A DNA stretch of 64,000 bases from Bradyrhizobium sp. AZCC 1610 (GTDB lineage: Bacteria; Pseudomonadota; Alphaproteobacteria; Rhizobiales; Xanthobacteraceae): contig NZ_JAZHRR010000001.1 in the NCBI RefSeq assembly GCF_036924515.1, forward strand, positions 1,459,001-1,523,000, given 5' to 3'. The translations under genes were made by a program, and so were the position numbers. This document shows positions 20,319 to 29,028 of this stretch, piece after piece; the first letter of the stretch is position 1; the number at the start of each line of letters is the position of its first letter. Under the pieces are notes generated by a model. That model ran no database searches and was not told the DNA's origin. It saw nothing but the letters and a program-made list of their open reading frames with translations.

Positions 20319-21064
20319 CTATCTGTCAGCGGCGGAGTACATCGCGCCGAGGCCGCGACCGCGCAATCTGGCTCGCCGGATCGACCAGCGCTCGAGGCTG
20401 TTTTGCATCGCCTCGGCAAGCGCCGGACGCGCGTTCAACTGCTTTTCCGGCACGCATGCAATGATCGCATTTCGATCCTGGACGCCCTGCTCGTCGATGA
20501 TCCACGTTCCCAGCTGGTCGCCGGCAAGCCGTGCGGCGATGCGATCGGGTACCGGGTCGAAGTCGTTCGCGACCAACACGTTCATGACGATGCGGCCGCC
20601 GGGCGTCAATCGCGCGCGGATGGCGTCGCAGGTCTCGACGTCGAATTCATCGTCAAAGCGAAAATCCGGACCTTCGACATCGATGGGATCCCGTCGTATA
20701 GCAAGTCGTCATCGAGAATGAATTTCCGGAAATCGGACACCATCAGCGGCAATCCGCCCGGCAGCCCGAAGTATCTCTGAGCGATCACGAAGCTGATCGG
20801 ATTATTGTCGACGATCGTCAGCTCTTTTCCGAGCCGCGCCAGCCTGGTGGCGAGATTTCCGCCACCGCATCCCAGGACCAGAATGTTCGTGGCGCAATGC
20901 AGGAGTTCGTCCATGAGCCTGACATAGCTGAAGACGCTCTCGCCGTCGGGCGTGGCCTGACTCTGCCTGATGCCTTCCTCGAAATAGATCCGCGTTCCAT
21001 CGGCGGAGCATTCGACGATCTCGATTGCACCGTTCCTGCCCTGATAGCACCCCAGCAACCGCAC
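20319..21064 (-). pseudogene. frameshifted spermidine-synthase-like methyltransferase-fold gene
   Basis: Two adjacent reading frames together make one protein of roughly 250 residues. The first (from GTG 21064) has YFEEGIRQSQATPDGES, the SAM/aminopropyl-donor loop LVLGCGGGNLATRLA and the acidic LTIVDNNP strand, as in spermidine synthases. It runs out of homology after LLYDGI. The continuation (DVEGPDFRFDDEF ... LTPGGRIVMNVL) is in another frame and ends at 20319. The shift falls at about 20679-20690 and is explained by loss of one base (or gain of two). It is either a true pseudogene or a sequencing error. The start also has a weak ribosome binding site. Confidence 0.7.
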
Positions 21065-21188
21065 CTTATATCACCATGCATTAAATAGGATGTTTGATAC
21101 ATCGCTTATCATGTCGTGAATCGGATGCCAATCGTGCAGAGACCATTTGCTGTGCCCTGATTGATATACTGAACCTCTAAGTTGATGC

Positions 21189-21222
21189 TTGAGACGGTAA
21201 TTTAGATGGGATAACTATATCC
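21189..21222 (+). promoter_or_regulatory. promoter and inverted repeat of the first XRE gene
   Basis: TTGAGA (21189-21194), a 17-base spacer and TAACTA (21212-21217) form a good sigma-70-type promoter 30 bases before the XRE ATG. The inverted repeat GGATA-ACTA-TATCC (21209-21222) covers the -10 hexamer, which would suit autorepression. Confidence 0.5.
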
Positions 21223-21247
21223 GCTTCGGAACCGGGAGAATCGCCCC

Positions 21248-21574
21248 ATGATTACCGCCAATCAACTCAGGGCCGCGCGCGCGCTTCTGAGCATCGATCA
21301 GCGGCAAATGGCCGAGTTGGCCGATCTTTCGGTGCCGACCATCCAGCGCATGGAAGCCAGCGACGGCGTGATCCGCGCCAACGTCGATTCCCTGATGAAA
21401 CTGGTTTCCGCGCTCGAGAGCGCCGGGATCGAGCTGATCAATCCGGGTGCGGCGAGCGCGACGGGAGGGCGAGGGGTGCGCCTTCGCGAACATGTCACAA
21501 ATCCCAAGACAAATCTCAAGACAAAGAGCAAGACCATGCGCCAACCGAAGAGGGTGCTGGAGCGTGTTCGATAG
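21248..21574 (+). CDS. XRE-family small DNA-binding regulator (copy at the 3' end of the hyf-like operon)
   Basis: 108-residue protein with an N-terminal helix-turn-helix (QLRAARALLSIDQRQMAELADLSVPTIQRME), followed by a helical dimer-like segment and a basic, Lys/Arg-rich tail. A GGGAGAA ribosome binding site precedes ATG 21248. It converges on the hyfI-like gene with six bases between the stops. Over the first 67 residues 51 are identical to the second XRE protein encoded at the opposite end of the operon. It likely regulates itself and perhaps the operon. The extra basic tail is the main difference from its paralogue. Confidence 0.88.
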   Translation: MITANQLRAARALLSIDQRQMAELADLSVPTIQRMEASDGVIRANVDSLMKLVSALESAGIELINPGAASATGGRGVRLREHVTNPKTNLKTKSKTMRQPKRVLERVR

Positions 21575-21580
21575 CGTTGC

Positions 21581-22114
21581 TCACGACGTAACGGCGTCCG
21601 CGTCCGTGCGTTCGAGCAGCGCCAGCAAGCCTTGCAGCATGGCTGTCGGGGCAGGCGGGCAGCCGGGAATATGCAGGTCGACCGGGATGACCTCGGAGAC
21701 GCCGCCGACGACCGCATAGCTGCCGGCAAAACATCCTCCGTTCCGCGCGCAATCTCCGACCGCGACGACCCATTTCGGGTTCGGCGTCGCGTGATAGGTG
21801 CGTTCGAGCGCCTCGCGCATGTTTTTCGTCACCGGTCCCGTCACCATCAGGACATCGGCATGACGCGGCGAGGCGACGAACCGCAGGCCGAACCGCTCGA
21901 CGTCGTAATAGGCGTTGTTGAGCGCGTGAATTTCCAGCTCGCATCCGTTGCAGGATCCGGCATCGACCTCGCGGATCGACAGGCTCCGGCCGAGCCGTCG
22001 CCGCGCGGCCTGTCCGAGCGCGGTTGCAAGCTCCGCCACGGCGGCGTCATCGGGCAATGGCGCCCGCTCGGTGAGCGGCTGGCGAAACACGCTTTCGAAC
22101 AGCAGCTTGCGCAT
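21581..22114 (-). CDS. hyfI: HyfI/NuoB-like [4Fe-4S] subunit
   Basis: 177-residue small subunit of a group 4 hydrogenase-like / complex I-like peripheral arm. The cluster ligands are visible: C55 and C58 in SCNGCELE, C122 in GDCARNGG and C152 in GCPP, so the N2-type cluster should assemble. It has no twin-arginine signal, as expected for a cytoplasm-facing subunit. It is the last gene of the leftward operon, 12 bases after the large-subunit gene. Intact cluster ligands here contrast with the altered catalytic site of its partner. Confidence 0.88.
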   Translation of the reverse strand: MRKLLFESVFRQPLTERAPLPDDAAVAELATALGQAARRRLGRSLSIREVDAGSCNGCELEIHALNNAYYDVERFGLRFVASPRHADVLMVTGPVTKNMREALERTYHATPNPKWVVAVGDCARNGGCFAGSYAVVGGVSEVIPVDLHIPGCPPAPTAMLQGLLALLERTDADAVTS

Positions 22115-22126
22115 CGCGTAACGTCC

Positions 22127-23638
22127 TTACAGATCGTGGCCCGAATAGGAACAGTTGAACGACTTGTTGCAGAGTGGAAAGTCGGCGACGATGTTGTTCT
22201 CGATCACCGCTTCCAGCAGCGGCCATTGAAACCACGAAGGGTCGCGCATATGGCATCGTTCGATCAGGCCATTGCGCAGGCGCAGCCAGACCAGAACGTC
22301 GCCGCGGAATCCCTCCACGATCGCCATGCCCTCGCGCACCTCTCCGCCAAGCGGAACTTCCTTGCGTGTCAGGCCTTCGGGAAGCCGGCTCAGGATCTGC
22401 TCGATCAGCGAAATGCTTTGTTCGACTTCACGTATCCTGATCCAGACGCGCGCGTTGACGTCACCCTCGCTGAGGACAGGAACGTCGAACCGTAAGGCGT
22501 CATACGGCGGATAGGCCAGCGTCCGGCGCGCGTCGAACGAGCGGCCCGAGGCGCGGCCGACATAGCCGCCGGCGGCATACTGCCGGGCGAGCGGCGGCTT
22601 GAGCATTCCGGTATCGACGGTACGATCCTGCAGCGAAGCGGTGTTGTCATAGAGTTCAACCAAAGCCGGAAAGCGCAGTCGGATATTGTCCAGCGTGGCC
22701 TGGATGGTTTCCGCCCCGCCAGCGCCGATGTCGCGGCTGACACCGCCGGGCACGATGATGTCCCGCATCAGGCGATGGCCGAAGGCCGCGCCGGCGGCGC
22801 GCAGTACGCTCTCGCGCAATACGCCGCAATGCGCGTGCATCAATGCAAAGGACGCATCGTTGCAGATCGCGCCGATGTCGCCGAGATGGTTGGCGAGCCG
22901 CTCGAGTTCTGCTAGCAGCGCGCGCAGGAATACGGCCCGGTCGGGCACGACGAGGCCGAGGGCTGCCTCTGCCGCGCGCGAAAACGCGTAGGCGTAGGCC
23001 ACGGTGCTGTCGCCCGACGTGCGGCCGGCGAGTTGAACGCCGCGCGCGAGGCTGGCGCCGGTCATCAGCCCGTCGATGCCCTTGTGGACGTATCCGAGCC
23101 GTTGCTCCAGCCGGACCACGGTTTCGCCGCTCGCGGTAAAGCGGAAATGTCCGGGCTCGATGATACCCGCATGCACCGGGCCTACCGCAATCTGGTGCAG
23201 GCCGTCGCCTTCCGCCGCGAGGAAACCGTAGGGCGCCGCCTTTGGCAACGCGTCGATGCGATCGCCCAATGGAAAGCGCACGCCCCAGCGGTCGTGATCG
23301 AGCCATGGTCGCGCGTCGGGTGAGCCCTCGGCAGACAGTCCGAACAGGTCGTTGATGGTCCGTTCCAGCCGCAGCGCCGGCGGATGATGCTTGCCGACGG
23401 AAGGAAACGTGCGGTCGGGGCAATCCAGGCTGACAACCGCGATCTCTGCGGTCTGTCCATCCATGATCGCCATGTGAACCGCCGCGGGTTCGCCCCACAG
23501 GCCGAGCAGGCTCCAGCGTCCATGCGCCAGCTCGCTCGCCGCAAATATCCAGACCGATGCATCGACCACCACGCGTGGCCACGGGCGGTGTTGCCCGACC
23601 TTGCGGCCCTCCAGCGTCAGATCGATCAGCGACGGCAT
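22127..23638 (-). CDS. hyfG: HyfG/HycE-like large subunit lacking most nickel-binding cysteines
   Basis: 503 residues. An N-terminal NuoC-like domain (about 1-140) is fused to a NuoD/hydrogenase-large-subunit domain beginning near VGPVHAGIIEPGHFRF (152-167). In true group 4 hydrogenases the first nickel motif is R-x-CGxC. Here the matching stretch is RTSGDS, with S208 and S211 in place of the cysteines. The second motif, normally DPCxxC at the C-terminus, reads FNCSYS (494-499), leaving one cysteine. So a normal NiFe centre is unlikely. The protein otherwise looks complete, with a conserved ERLANHLGDIGAICND block. This fits the hydrogenase-related (Ehr) complexes rather than H2-active enzymes. 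Confidence 0.88.
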   Translation of the reverse strand: MPSLIDLTLEGRKVGQHRPWPRVVVDASVWIFAASELAHGRWSLLGLWGEPAAVHMAIMDGQTAEIAVVSLDCPDRTFPSVGKHHPPALRLERTINDLFGLSAEGSPDARPWLDHDRWGVRFPLGDRIDALPKAAPYGFLAAEGDGLHQIAVGPVHAGIIEPGHFRFTASGETVVRLEQRLGYVHKGIDGLMTGASLARGVQLAGRTSGDSTVAYAYAFSRAAEAALGLVVPDRAVFLRALLAELERLANHLGDIGAICNDASFALMHAHCGVLRESVLRAAGAAFGHRLMRDIIVPGGVSRDIGAGGAETIQATLDNIRLRFPALVELYDNTASLQDRTVDTGMLKPPLARQYAAGGYVGRASGRSFDARRTLAYPPYDALRFDVPVLSEGDVNARVWIRIREVEQSISLIEQILSRLPEGLTRKEVPLGGEVREGMAIVEGFRGDVLVWLRLRNGLIERCHMRDPSWFQWPLLEAVIENNIVADFPLCNKSFNCSYSGHDL

Positions 23639-23650
23639 GTCGATTCGTCC

Positions 23651-25102
23651 CTATCCAAGGAGTTGAGCCACGTGCTGGAACCAGACCACCAGGGGGGCAG
23701 GAAGATAAATCCCTGCGCCCAATACCAGTGCGAGATGCGCAAACATCGGAATGTACGAGGCGTCGGCCGGGGCCGTACTGCCGCGCGGCTCGCCGAAGGC
23801 GACGCTGGTCAGGCGCAACGTCAAGGCGCCGAAGGCCAGTAACAGCCCGAATACCAGCACGATCGCAAGCAACGGCTGCCTGGCAAAGGTCGAACTCACG
23901 ACCAGGAACTCGCTCATGAAGATCCCGAGCGGCGGCAGTCCGGCGATCGCGACGACACCTACCACCAGTCCCCAGCCGAGCGCCGGATGGGTCACGGTCA
24001 GGCCGCGGATCCGCGAAATCCGCTGGGTGCCCTTGATCTGTGAAATATGCCCGACGGCGTAGAAGATCGCCGACTTGGTCAGGCTGTGCATCACCATGTG
24101 CAGGAGCCCGGCGAAATTGGCGAGCGGACCGCCCATGCCGAACGCAAATACGATGATGCCCATGTGTTCGATCGAGGAATAGGCGAACAGGCGTTTGATG
24201 TCGCGTCGCCGGTACAGCATGAAGGCCGCGAAGATCAGCGAGACCAGGCCCATCGTCACCATCAGAGGGCCAGGGGCGATCGAGGCCGGGTTGGCGGCGA
24301 GCAATATCTTGAAGCGCAGCAGCGCATAGAGCGCGACGTTCAGCAACAGGCCCGACAACACCGCCGATATCGGCGTCGGACCTTCGGCGTGCGCGTCGGG
24401 CAACCAGGCGTGCAGCGGCGCGAGGCCGACCTTCGTGCCGTAACCGAGAAACAGGAATACGAACGCGACGTTGAGCAGGGCCGCGTCGAAGTTCGCGGCG
24501 CGCTCGACCAGCAGCGTCCAGACCATGCCGTCCTGGCCTTCACCCATCACCGGGCGCGCCGCCATGTAGACCAGGATCGTGCCGAACAAAGCGAGCGCAA
24601 TTCCGACGCTGCCCAGGATGAAATACTTCCAGGCGGCTTCGAGCGCCGCATGGGTGCGGTAGATGCCGACCATCAGCACCGTCGTTAGCGTCGCGAGTTC
24701 GACCGCCACCCACATCAGGCCGATATTGTTCGACACGAACGCGAGATTCATGCCGAACATCATGATCTGATACATGGCATGGTAGAAGCGCAGGTACACC
24801 GGCGTCAGCCGGCCGGTTTCGAGCTCGTGCGCGATATAGCTCGCGCTGAAGATGCTGGTGGTGAACCCGACGAAGGTATTGAGCACGATGAAGACGATGT
24901 TCAGGTCGTCGATCAGCACGTAAGGCCCGGGAGAGGGGCGTTCGACCACGAACAGGGAGAGCGCGGACAGGAATGTCGCCAGACTGGCAACGACGTTCAG
25001 CCGTGCCGTCAGCCGGTAGCCGGGCAGGGCGGCCAGCAGCGCCGCCGAGCAGATCGGGATCAGCAGGACGGCTGTGACGGGAGCGAAGAAAGGCAGGTTC
25101 AT
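23651..25102 (-). CDS. hyfF: HyfF-like proton-antiporter-type membrane subunit
   Basis: 483-residue, about 14-helix subunit of the NuoM/N, Mrp-antiporter family. The residues of the proton path are present: E135 in WVAVELATL and K159 in AAWKYFIL, with another lysine in GYGTKVGLAPLHAWLPDAHAEGP. The start ATG 25102 overlaps the hyfE-like stop (ATGA). It should work with HyfB and HyfC as the ion-pumping arm of the complex. Confidence 0.9.
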   Translation of the reverse strand: MNLPFFAPVTAVLLIPICSAALLAALPGYRLTARLNVVASLATFLSALSLFVVERPSPGPYVLIDDLNIVFIVLNTFVGFTTSIFSASYIAHELETGRLTPVYLRFYHAMYQIMMFGMNLAFVSNNIGLMWVAVELATLTTVLMVGIYRTHAALEAAWKYFILGSVGIALALFGTILVYMAARPVMGEGQDGMVWTLLVERAANFDAALLNVAFVFLFLGYGTKVGLAPLHAWLPDAHAEGPTPISAVLSGLLLNVALYALLRFKILLAANPASIAPGPLMVTMGLVSLIFAAFMLYRRRDIKRLFAYSSIEHMGIIVFAFGMGGPLANFAGLLHMVMHSLTKSAIFYAVGHISQIKGTQRISRIRGLTVTHPALGWGLVVGVVAIAGLPPLGIFMSEFLVVSSTFARQPLLAIVLVFGLLLAFGALTLRLTSVAFGEPRGSTAPADASYIPMFAHLALVLGAGIYLPAPLVVWFQHVAQLLG

Positions 25103-25767
25103 CGCCGTTCGCCCCGGAAGTCGTCGAGTGCGGAGACATCCACCGAATCGAAGCGCTCGCGGATTCGGAACAGGAAGATGCCGATGACGATGAACGCGAT
25201 CAGGATCGAGAAGGCGACGCTGATCTCGACGACCAGCGGCATGCCCTTGGCGCCGGTCGCGGCCAGCACCAGTCCGTTTTCGAGCGACATAAAGCCGACC
25301 ACCTGGCTGACCGCATTGCGGCGCGTCACCATGACCAGAAGTCCGAGCAGCACCACCGACAGGGCAAAAGCGAGATCCTCGCGCGCCAGCGGGTCGGCGT
25401 CGCTCGTCACCCGCAACATGAGAACCAGCGAGAGGGCGACGAGCCCCATCCCCGCCAGCATGGTCGGGCCGATTCCGACGGCCGATTCTATGTCGCGGTG
25501 AATTCCGAGCTGCTTGACGATGCGGTGCAGCGCCACCGGAATGACGATCGCTTTGAAGACCAGGGCGATGACCGCGGTGACGTAGAGATGGGGCGCATCC
25601 TGGATGAAGGCCTGCCAGGCAACGGAAAGCGACAGTACCAGGGCGTGGAGCGCGAATACATTGAGCAGCGAATAGAGACGGTCCTGATACAGCATCATCA
25701 GGCTGATCAGCACCAGTCCGCCGGCCAGCGTATGCGAGATGTCGAAGGCGAGGCTGTGCATTTGCAT
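25099..25767 (-). CDS. hyfE: HyfE-like membrane subunit (NuoK-related)
   Basis: 222-residue membrane protein with about seven hydrophobic helices. The C-terminal half is related to NuoK, with the family block GFMSLENGLVLAATGAKGMPLVVEI. Its ATG at 25767 shares one base with the hyfC-like stop (TGATG) and its stop overlaps hyfF. The acidic residue in SLENG is the buried carboxylate of this family. No HyfD-like gene was found beside it. Confidence 0.88.
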   Translation of the reverse strand: MQMHSLAFDISHTLAGGLVLISLMMLYQDRLYSLLNVFALHALVLSLSVAWQAFIQDAPHLYVTAVIALVFKAIVIPVALHRIVKQLGIHRDIESAVGIGPTMLAGMGLVALSLVLMLRVTSDADPLAREDLAFALSVVLLGLLVMVTRRNAVSQVVGFMSLENGLVLAATGAKGMPLVVEISVAFSILIAFIVIGIFLFRIRERFDSVDVSALDDFRGERR

Positions 25768-26723
25768 CAGAAACTCCTCGAAACGAACAGCAGCAGGGTG
25801 CCGAGCAGGCCCAGCATCAAGGCCGCGCCGAGGAATTGCGGGACGCGAAACACCCGCATCTTCGCCGTGGCGGTCTCAAATAGCGCGAGCAGAAAGCCGG
25901 CCAGCGCGAGCTTGACGATGTAGGCGGCGGCGCCGATCGTGTAGGACAACGCGCCGCTGCCGTAGAGCGCGATCTGCCAGGGGAGGAACACGCAGGCGAT
26001 CAGCGAGACGTAGAGCAGCAGCTTCAGGAAAGCGCCGAGTTCGATCATGGCGAGGTGTCGTCCGGAATATTCCAGGATCATCGCCTCGTGCACCATGGTG
26101 AGTTCGAGGTGCGTCGCCGGGTTGTCGACCGGGATGCGCGCGTTCTCCGCGATCGCGACCATGAACAGCGCGACCAGCGCCATTCCGAGCGATACCCGCA
26201 AGCCCACATAGGACGACGCCAGGAAGTGCGAGACGGTCGAGAGTTGTGTCGAGCCAGCGACCAGCGCCAGACAGAATACGATCAGCAGCATCGCGGGCTC
26301 GGCAAGCGCTGCGATCATGACCTCGCGGCTGGAGCCGATGCCGCCGAAACTGGTGCCGACGTCCATCCCCGCGAGTGCGAGGAAGAAGCGCGCGCTTCCG
26401 AGCAATGCAACGATAGCAATGAGATCGGCGGTCCAGTTGAACAGCAGCCCGGTCGCGAAGGTCGGCACCAAGGCGGCGGCGACCCAGATCGCCGCGAAGG
26501 TGATGTAGGGTGTGACGCGGAACAACCATGATGCGTTGTCGGCCAGCACCACTTCCTTGCGCAGGAGCCGCAGCAGATCGCGATAGGGCTGGAAGACGGA
26601 GGCGCCCTGGCGGCGTACCAGCCGCGCCTTGATCTTGCGCACGTAGCCGGTCAGGAGCGGGGCGAGCAGCAGCACGAGCAGCATCTGCACGCCTTGCACG
26701 ATGATGTCCGAGATCACGACCAT
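25767..26723 (-). CDS. hyfC: HyfC/NuoH-like membrane subunit
   Basis: 318-residue, eight-helix subunit that connects peripheral and membrane arms. The conserved block NPATHLELTMVHEAMILEYSGR, with its glutamates, is intact. The first cytoplasmic loop RRQGASVFQPYRDLLRLLRKE is typical of HyfC/HycD. The start ATG 26723 overlaps the hyfB-like gene by ten bases; the open frame up to 27035 only shadows hyfB. Cotranslation with both neighbours is expected. Confidence 0.9.
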   Translation of the reverse strand: MVVISDIIVQGVQMLLVLLLAPLLTGYVRKIKARLVRRQGASVFQPYRDLLRLLRKEVVLADNASWLFRVTPYITFAAIWVAAALVPTFATGLLFNWTADLIAIVALLGSARFFLALAGMDVGTSFGGIGSSREVMIAALAEPAMLLIVFCLALVAGSTQLSTVSHFLASSYVGLRVSLGMALVALFMVAIAENARIPVDNPATHLELTMVHEAMILEYSGRHLAMIELGAFLKLLLYVSLIACVFLPWQIALYGSGALSYTIGAAAYIVKLALAGFLLALFETATAKMRVFRVPQFLGAALMLGLLGTLLLFVSRSF

Positions 26724-28729
26724 ATCGCGAGCACCAGCAGCAGCGTGACGAGGGTAGCAAAGACCAGGCTGAGATATCGCCGGATGGTCAGGAACTGCAG
26801 GCGATTGAGCCGCGTCGACAAGAAGCCGACGGCATCCGCGATCGGCGCATACATTCCGCTCCACACCAGGTCGTGCAATTCGATTCTGAGCCGCGCCGGC
26901 CGAAGGTCTCCCGGCGGCGGCATCGTGACGTGATCGCGGGCGTGGAACACCAGCGTGCCGAACACGCGGCGGATCGGTTGCGCAAAGCTGACGGCTGAAT
27001 ATTGCGCGGCAGGCGTGGCGTCGGAGAAACCGCATCCCCAGGCTGGTCCCCGGCGCAGCGCGTGCGAAGCGAAGCGATGGATGACATACACGGCAAGCGA
27101 CGCGGCTGCCGTTATGAACATCATCACCAGCAATCCATTGTAGGAGCTGCGGCCCTCCGCAATCGGCACGATGGAAAGCCAGGGTTGACCTGTCTGGGCC
27201 GGCATGCGGCTGCCGAGGATCTGGGTCGCAACCGGCGCTAGCGCGTCGATCGCCAGCCCCGGCAGGATTCCGGCCAGCAGGCAGAGCGCTGCGAGAATGA
27301 ACATGGTCGCGAGCGAGAAGCGATCGACTTCACCAGCGGCTTCCGCCGCCGTCCCGCGCGGCCGGCCGAGAAAGGTCACGCCGTAGGTCTTGACGAAGCA
27401 GGCCGCGGCCAGCGCGGCGGCCAAAGCCAGCATCGCGCCGACCGCGGGCACCATGATCTTCAGCGCCCATTGCGGCAGCTCCGGACTTTGCAGCACGGCC
27501 TGGAAGATCAGCCACTCCGACACGAATCCGTTGAACGGCGGCAGCGCCGAGATCGCGACGCAGCCGACGAGGACGACGAAGCTCGTGAACGGCATGCGGT
27601 GAATGAGACCGCCCAGTTTGTCCATGTCGCGCTCACCCGTCGCGGTCAGCACGGCGCCGGCGCCGAAGAACAGCAGGCTCTTGAAGAAGGAATGGTTGAG
27701 CGCGTGAAACAAGGCGGCGGTGAAGGCGAGCGCGGCCGGCATCTTCAGGCCGTTAGCCTGGAACGCCATGGCAAGGCCGAGGCTGACGAAGACGATGCCG
27801 ATATTTTCGATGGTGCTGTAGGCCAAAAGGCGCTTCAGATCCTTTTCCATCATGGCGTAAAGGATGCCCATGACGGCGGTGATGCTGCCGAGGAACAACA
27901 CGACCACGCTGGCCGGCCAGGTCGGCTGTCCCAGCAGATCGAACATGACGCGAATGAAGCCGTAGATTGCGACCTTGGTCATGACGCCGCTCATCAGCGC
28001 GGACACGTGGCTCGGCGCAGCCGGATGGGCGAGCGGCAGCCAGACGTGCAACGGCACCAGGCCCGCCTTGGAACCGGCGCCGAGCAGCATCAGGATCAGC
28101 ACCAGCGTCGCCGCATAGGGCGTGTGCTGCGCAGCGCGAATGGCCGCAAATCCGTAGTCCCCCGCCGGCCCTGCCAGCAGGCCGAAGGCGAGCAGCAGCG
28201 CGAGCGTGCCGAAGCTTGCCATTACGAGATAGACGTAGCCGGCCTTGGCGTTGCCGGGCTCACGATGATGCGCCATGACAAGCGCCCACGACGCCAGCGA
28301 CATGAACTCCCAGCACAGCAGATAGGAGAAGGCGTCGTCGGCCAGCACCACGAGGTTCATGCCGGCGAGAAAGGCGGGGAAGAAGGGAAGCACGCGGTGC
28401 GGCGCGGGGTCATGATGGCCGTAGCCGAGGCCATAGAGACTTGCCGACGCCCCACCCAGATTGATGACGATGAGGAAGAACGAGGCCAGTGCGTCGAGGC
28501 GGAAGTGCGCGCCAAGCCATGGCAATCCAACCGGCAGGGTGAGGGTGGTGGCATCAGCGGCGCCGCCGAGCAGGCTGCGCAACGCGCCGGCTAATGCAAT
28601 CGTCGATACGGCCAGTGTCGCGCCGTAGATGACGGGTGTGGAGATCTTCGATCGGCTCAGAACGATCGCCAGTGCGGCCAACCCGAGTAATCCGGCGACA
28701 CAGACCATTTGCAGAGCGACGGCCGACAT
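26714..28729 (-). CDS. hyfB: HyfB-like proton-antiporter-type membrane subunit
   Basis: 671-residue NuoL/M-related subunit with about 14 core helices and a C-terminal extension. E141 in CWEFMSL and K162 in GNAKAGYVYLVM match the ion-pathway glutamate and lysine. The block GSKAGLVPLHVWLPLAHPAAPSHVSALMSG is characteristic of HyfB/HycC. Its ATG at 28729 shares one base with the TAA of the upstream XRE gene (TAATG), so the regulator and the complex are one transcription unit. It is the largest subunit of the pumping arm. Confidence 0.92.
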   Translation of the reverse strand: MSAVALQMVCVAGLLGLAALAIVLSRSKISTPVIYGATLAVSTIALAGALRSLLGGAADATTLTLPVGLPWLGAHFRLDALASFFLIVINLGGASASLYGLGYGHHDPAPHRVLPFFPAFLAGMNLVVLADDAFSYLLCWEFMSLASWALVMAHHREPGNAKAGYVYLVMASFGTLALLLAFGLLAGPAGDYGFAAIRAAQHTPYAATLVLILMLLGAGSKAGLVPLHVWLPLAHPAAPSHVSALMSGVMTKVAIYGFIRVMFDLLGQPTWPASVVVLFLGSITAVMGILYAMMEKDLKRLLAYSTIENIGIVFVSLGLAMAFQANGLKMPAALAFTAALFHALNHSFFKSLLFFGAGAVLTATGERDMDKLGGLIHRMPFTSFVVLVGCVAISALPPFNGFVSEWLIFQAVLQSPELPQWALKIMVPAVGAMLALAAALAAACFVKTYGVTFLGRPRGTAAEAAGEVDRFSLATMFILAALCLLAGILPGLAIDALAPVATQILGSRMPAQTGQPWLSIVPIAEGRSSYNGLLVMMFITAAASLAVYVIHRFASHALRRGPAWGCGFSDATPAAQYSAVSFAQPIRRVFGTLVFHARDHVTMPPPGDLRPARLRIELHDLVWSGMYAPIADAVGFLSTRLNRLQFLTIRRYLSLVFATLVTLLLVLAIWS

Positions 28730-29028
28730 TATTTGCGCGCCCTCGCTCCGCTCGATGTCTTGTTTTCCGCGCGATCTCCAGAGCCGGCCTTGAGCCGCAC
28801 GCCGCGCCCGCCGCCGTCGCTGTTCGCCCCATCGTCGATCAATTCGATGCCGGCATCCTCGAGCGCGGTGATCAGCTTCACCAGCGAATCGACGTTGCCC
28901 CGAATCATCGTCTCACTCGCTTCCATCCGCTGGATGGTCGGCACCGAAAGCCCCGACAGCTCCGCGAGCTGCCGCTGATCGATGCCGAGAAGCACCCTGG
29001 CAGCCCGCAATTGAGCTGCTGTGATCAT
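28729..29028 (-). CDS. XRE-family small regulator, first gene of the hyf-like operon
   Basis: 99-residue protein with an N-terminal helix-turn-helix (QLRAARVLLGIDQRQLAELSGLSVPTIQRME), a short helical region and a Gly/Ser/Arg-rich tail. It is 76 percent identical over 67 residues to the XRE protein at the other end of the operon. ATG 29028 is preceded by GAGGCAGG. Its TAA overlaps the hyfB-like ATG, which is unusual for a regulator and suggests feedback control coupled to synthesis of the complex. A strong promoter with TTGACA and a palindrome lies just upstream. Confidence 0.9.
   Translation of the reverse strand: MITAAQLRAARVLLGIDQRQLAELSGLSVPTIQRMEASETMIRGNVDSLVKLITALEDAGIELIDDGANSDGGGRGVRLKAGSGDRAENKTSSGARARK

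Noticed and set aside
21581..28729. Calling the complex an active formate hydrogenlyase or H2-producing hydrogenase
   Set aside because: Most nickel-binding cysteines of the large subunit are missing and no formate dehydrogenase, ferredoxin subunits or hyp genes are present.
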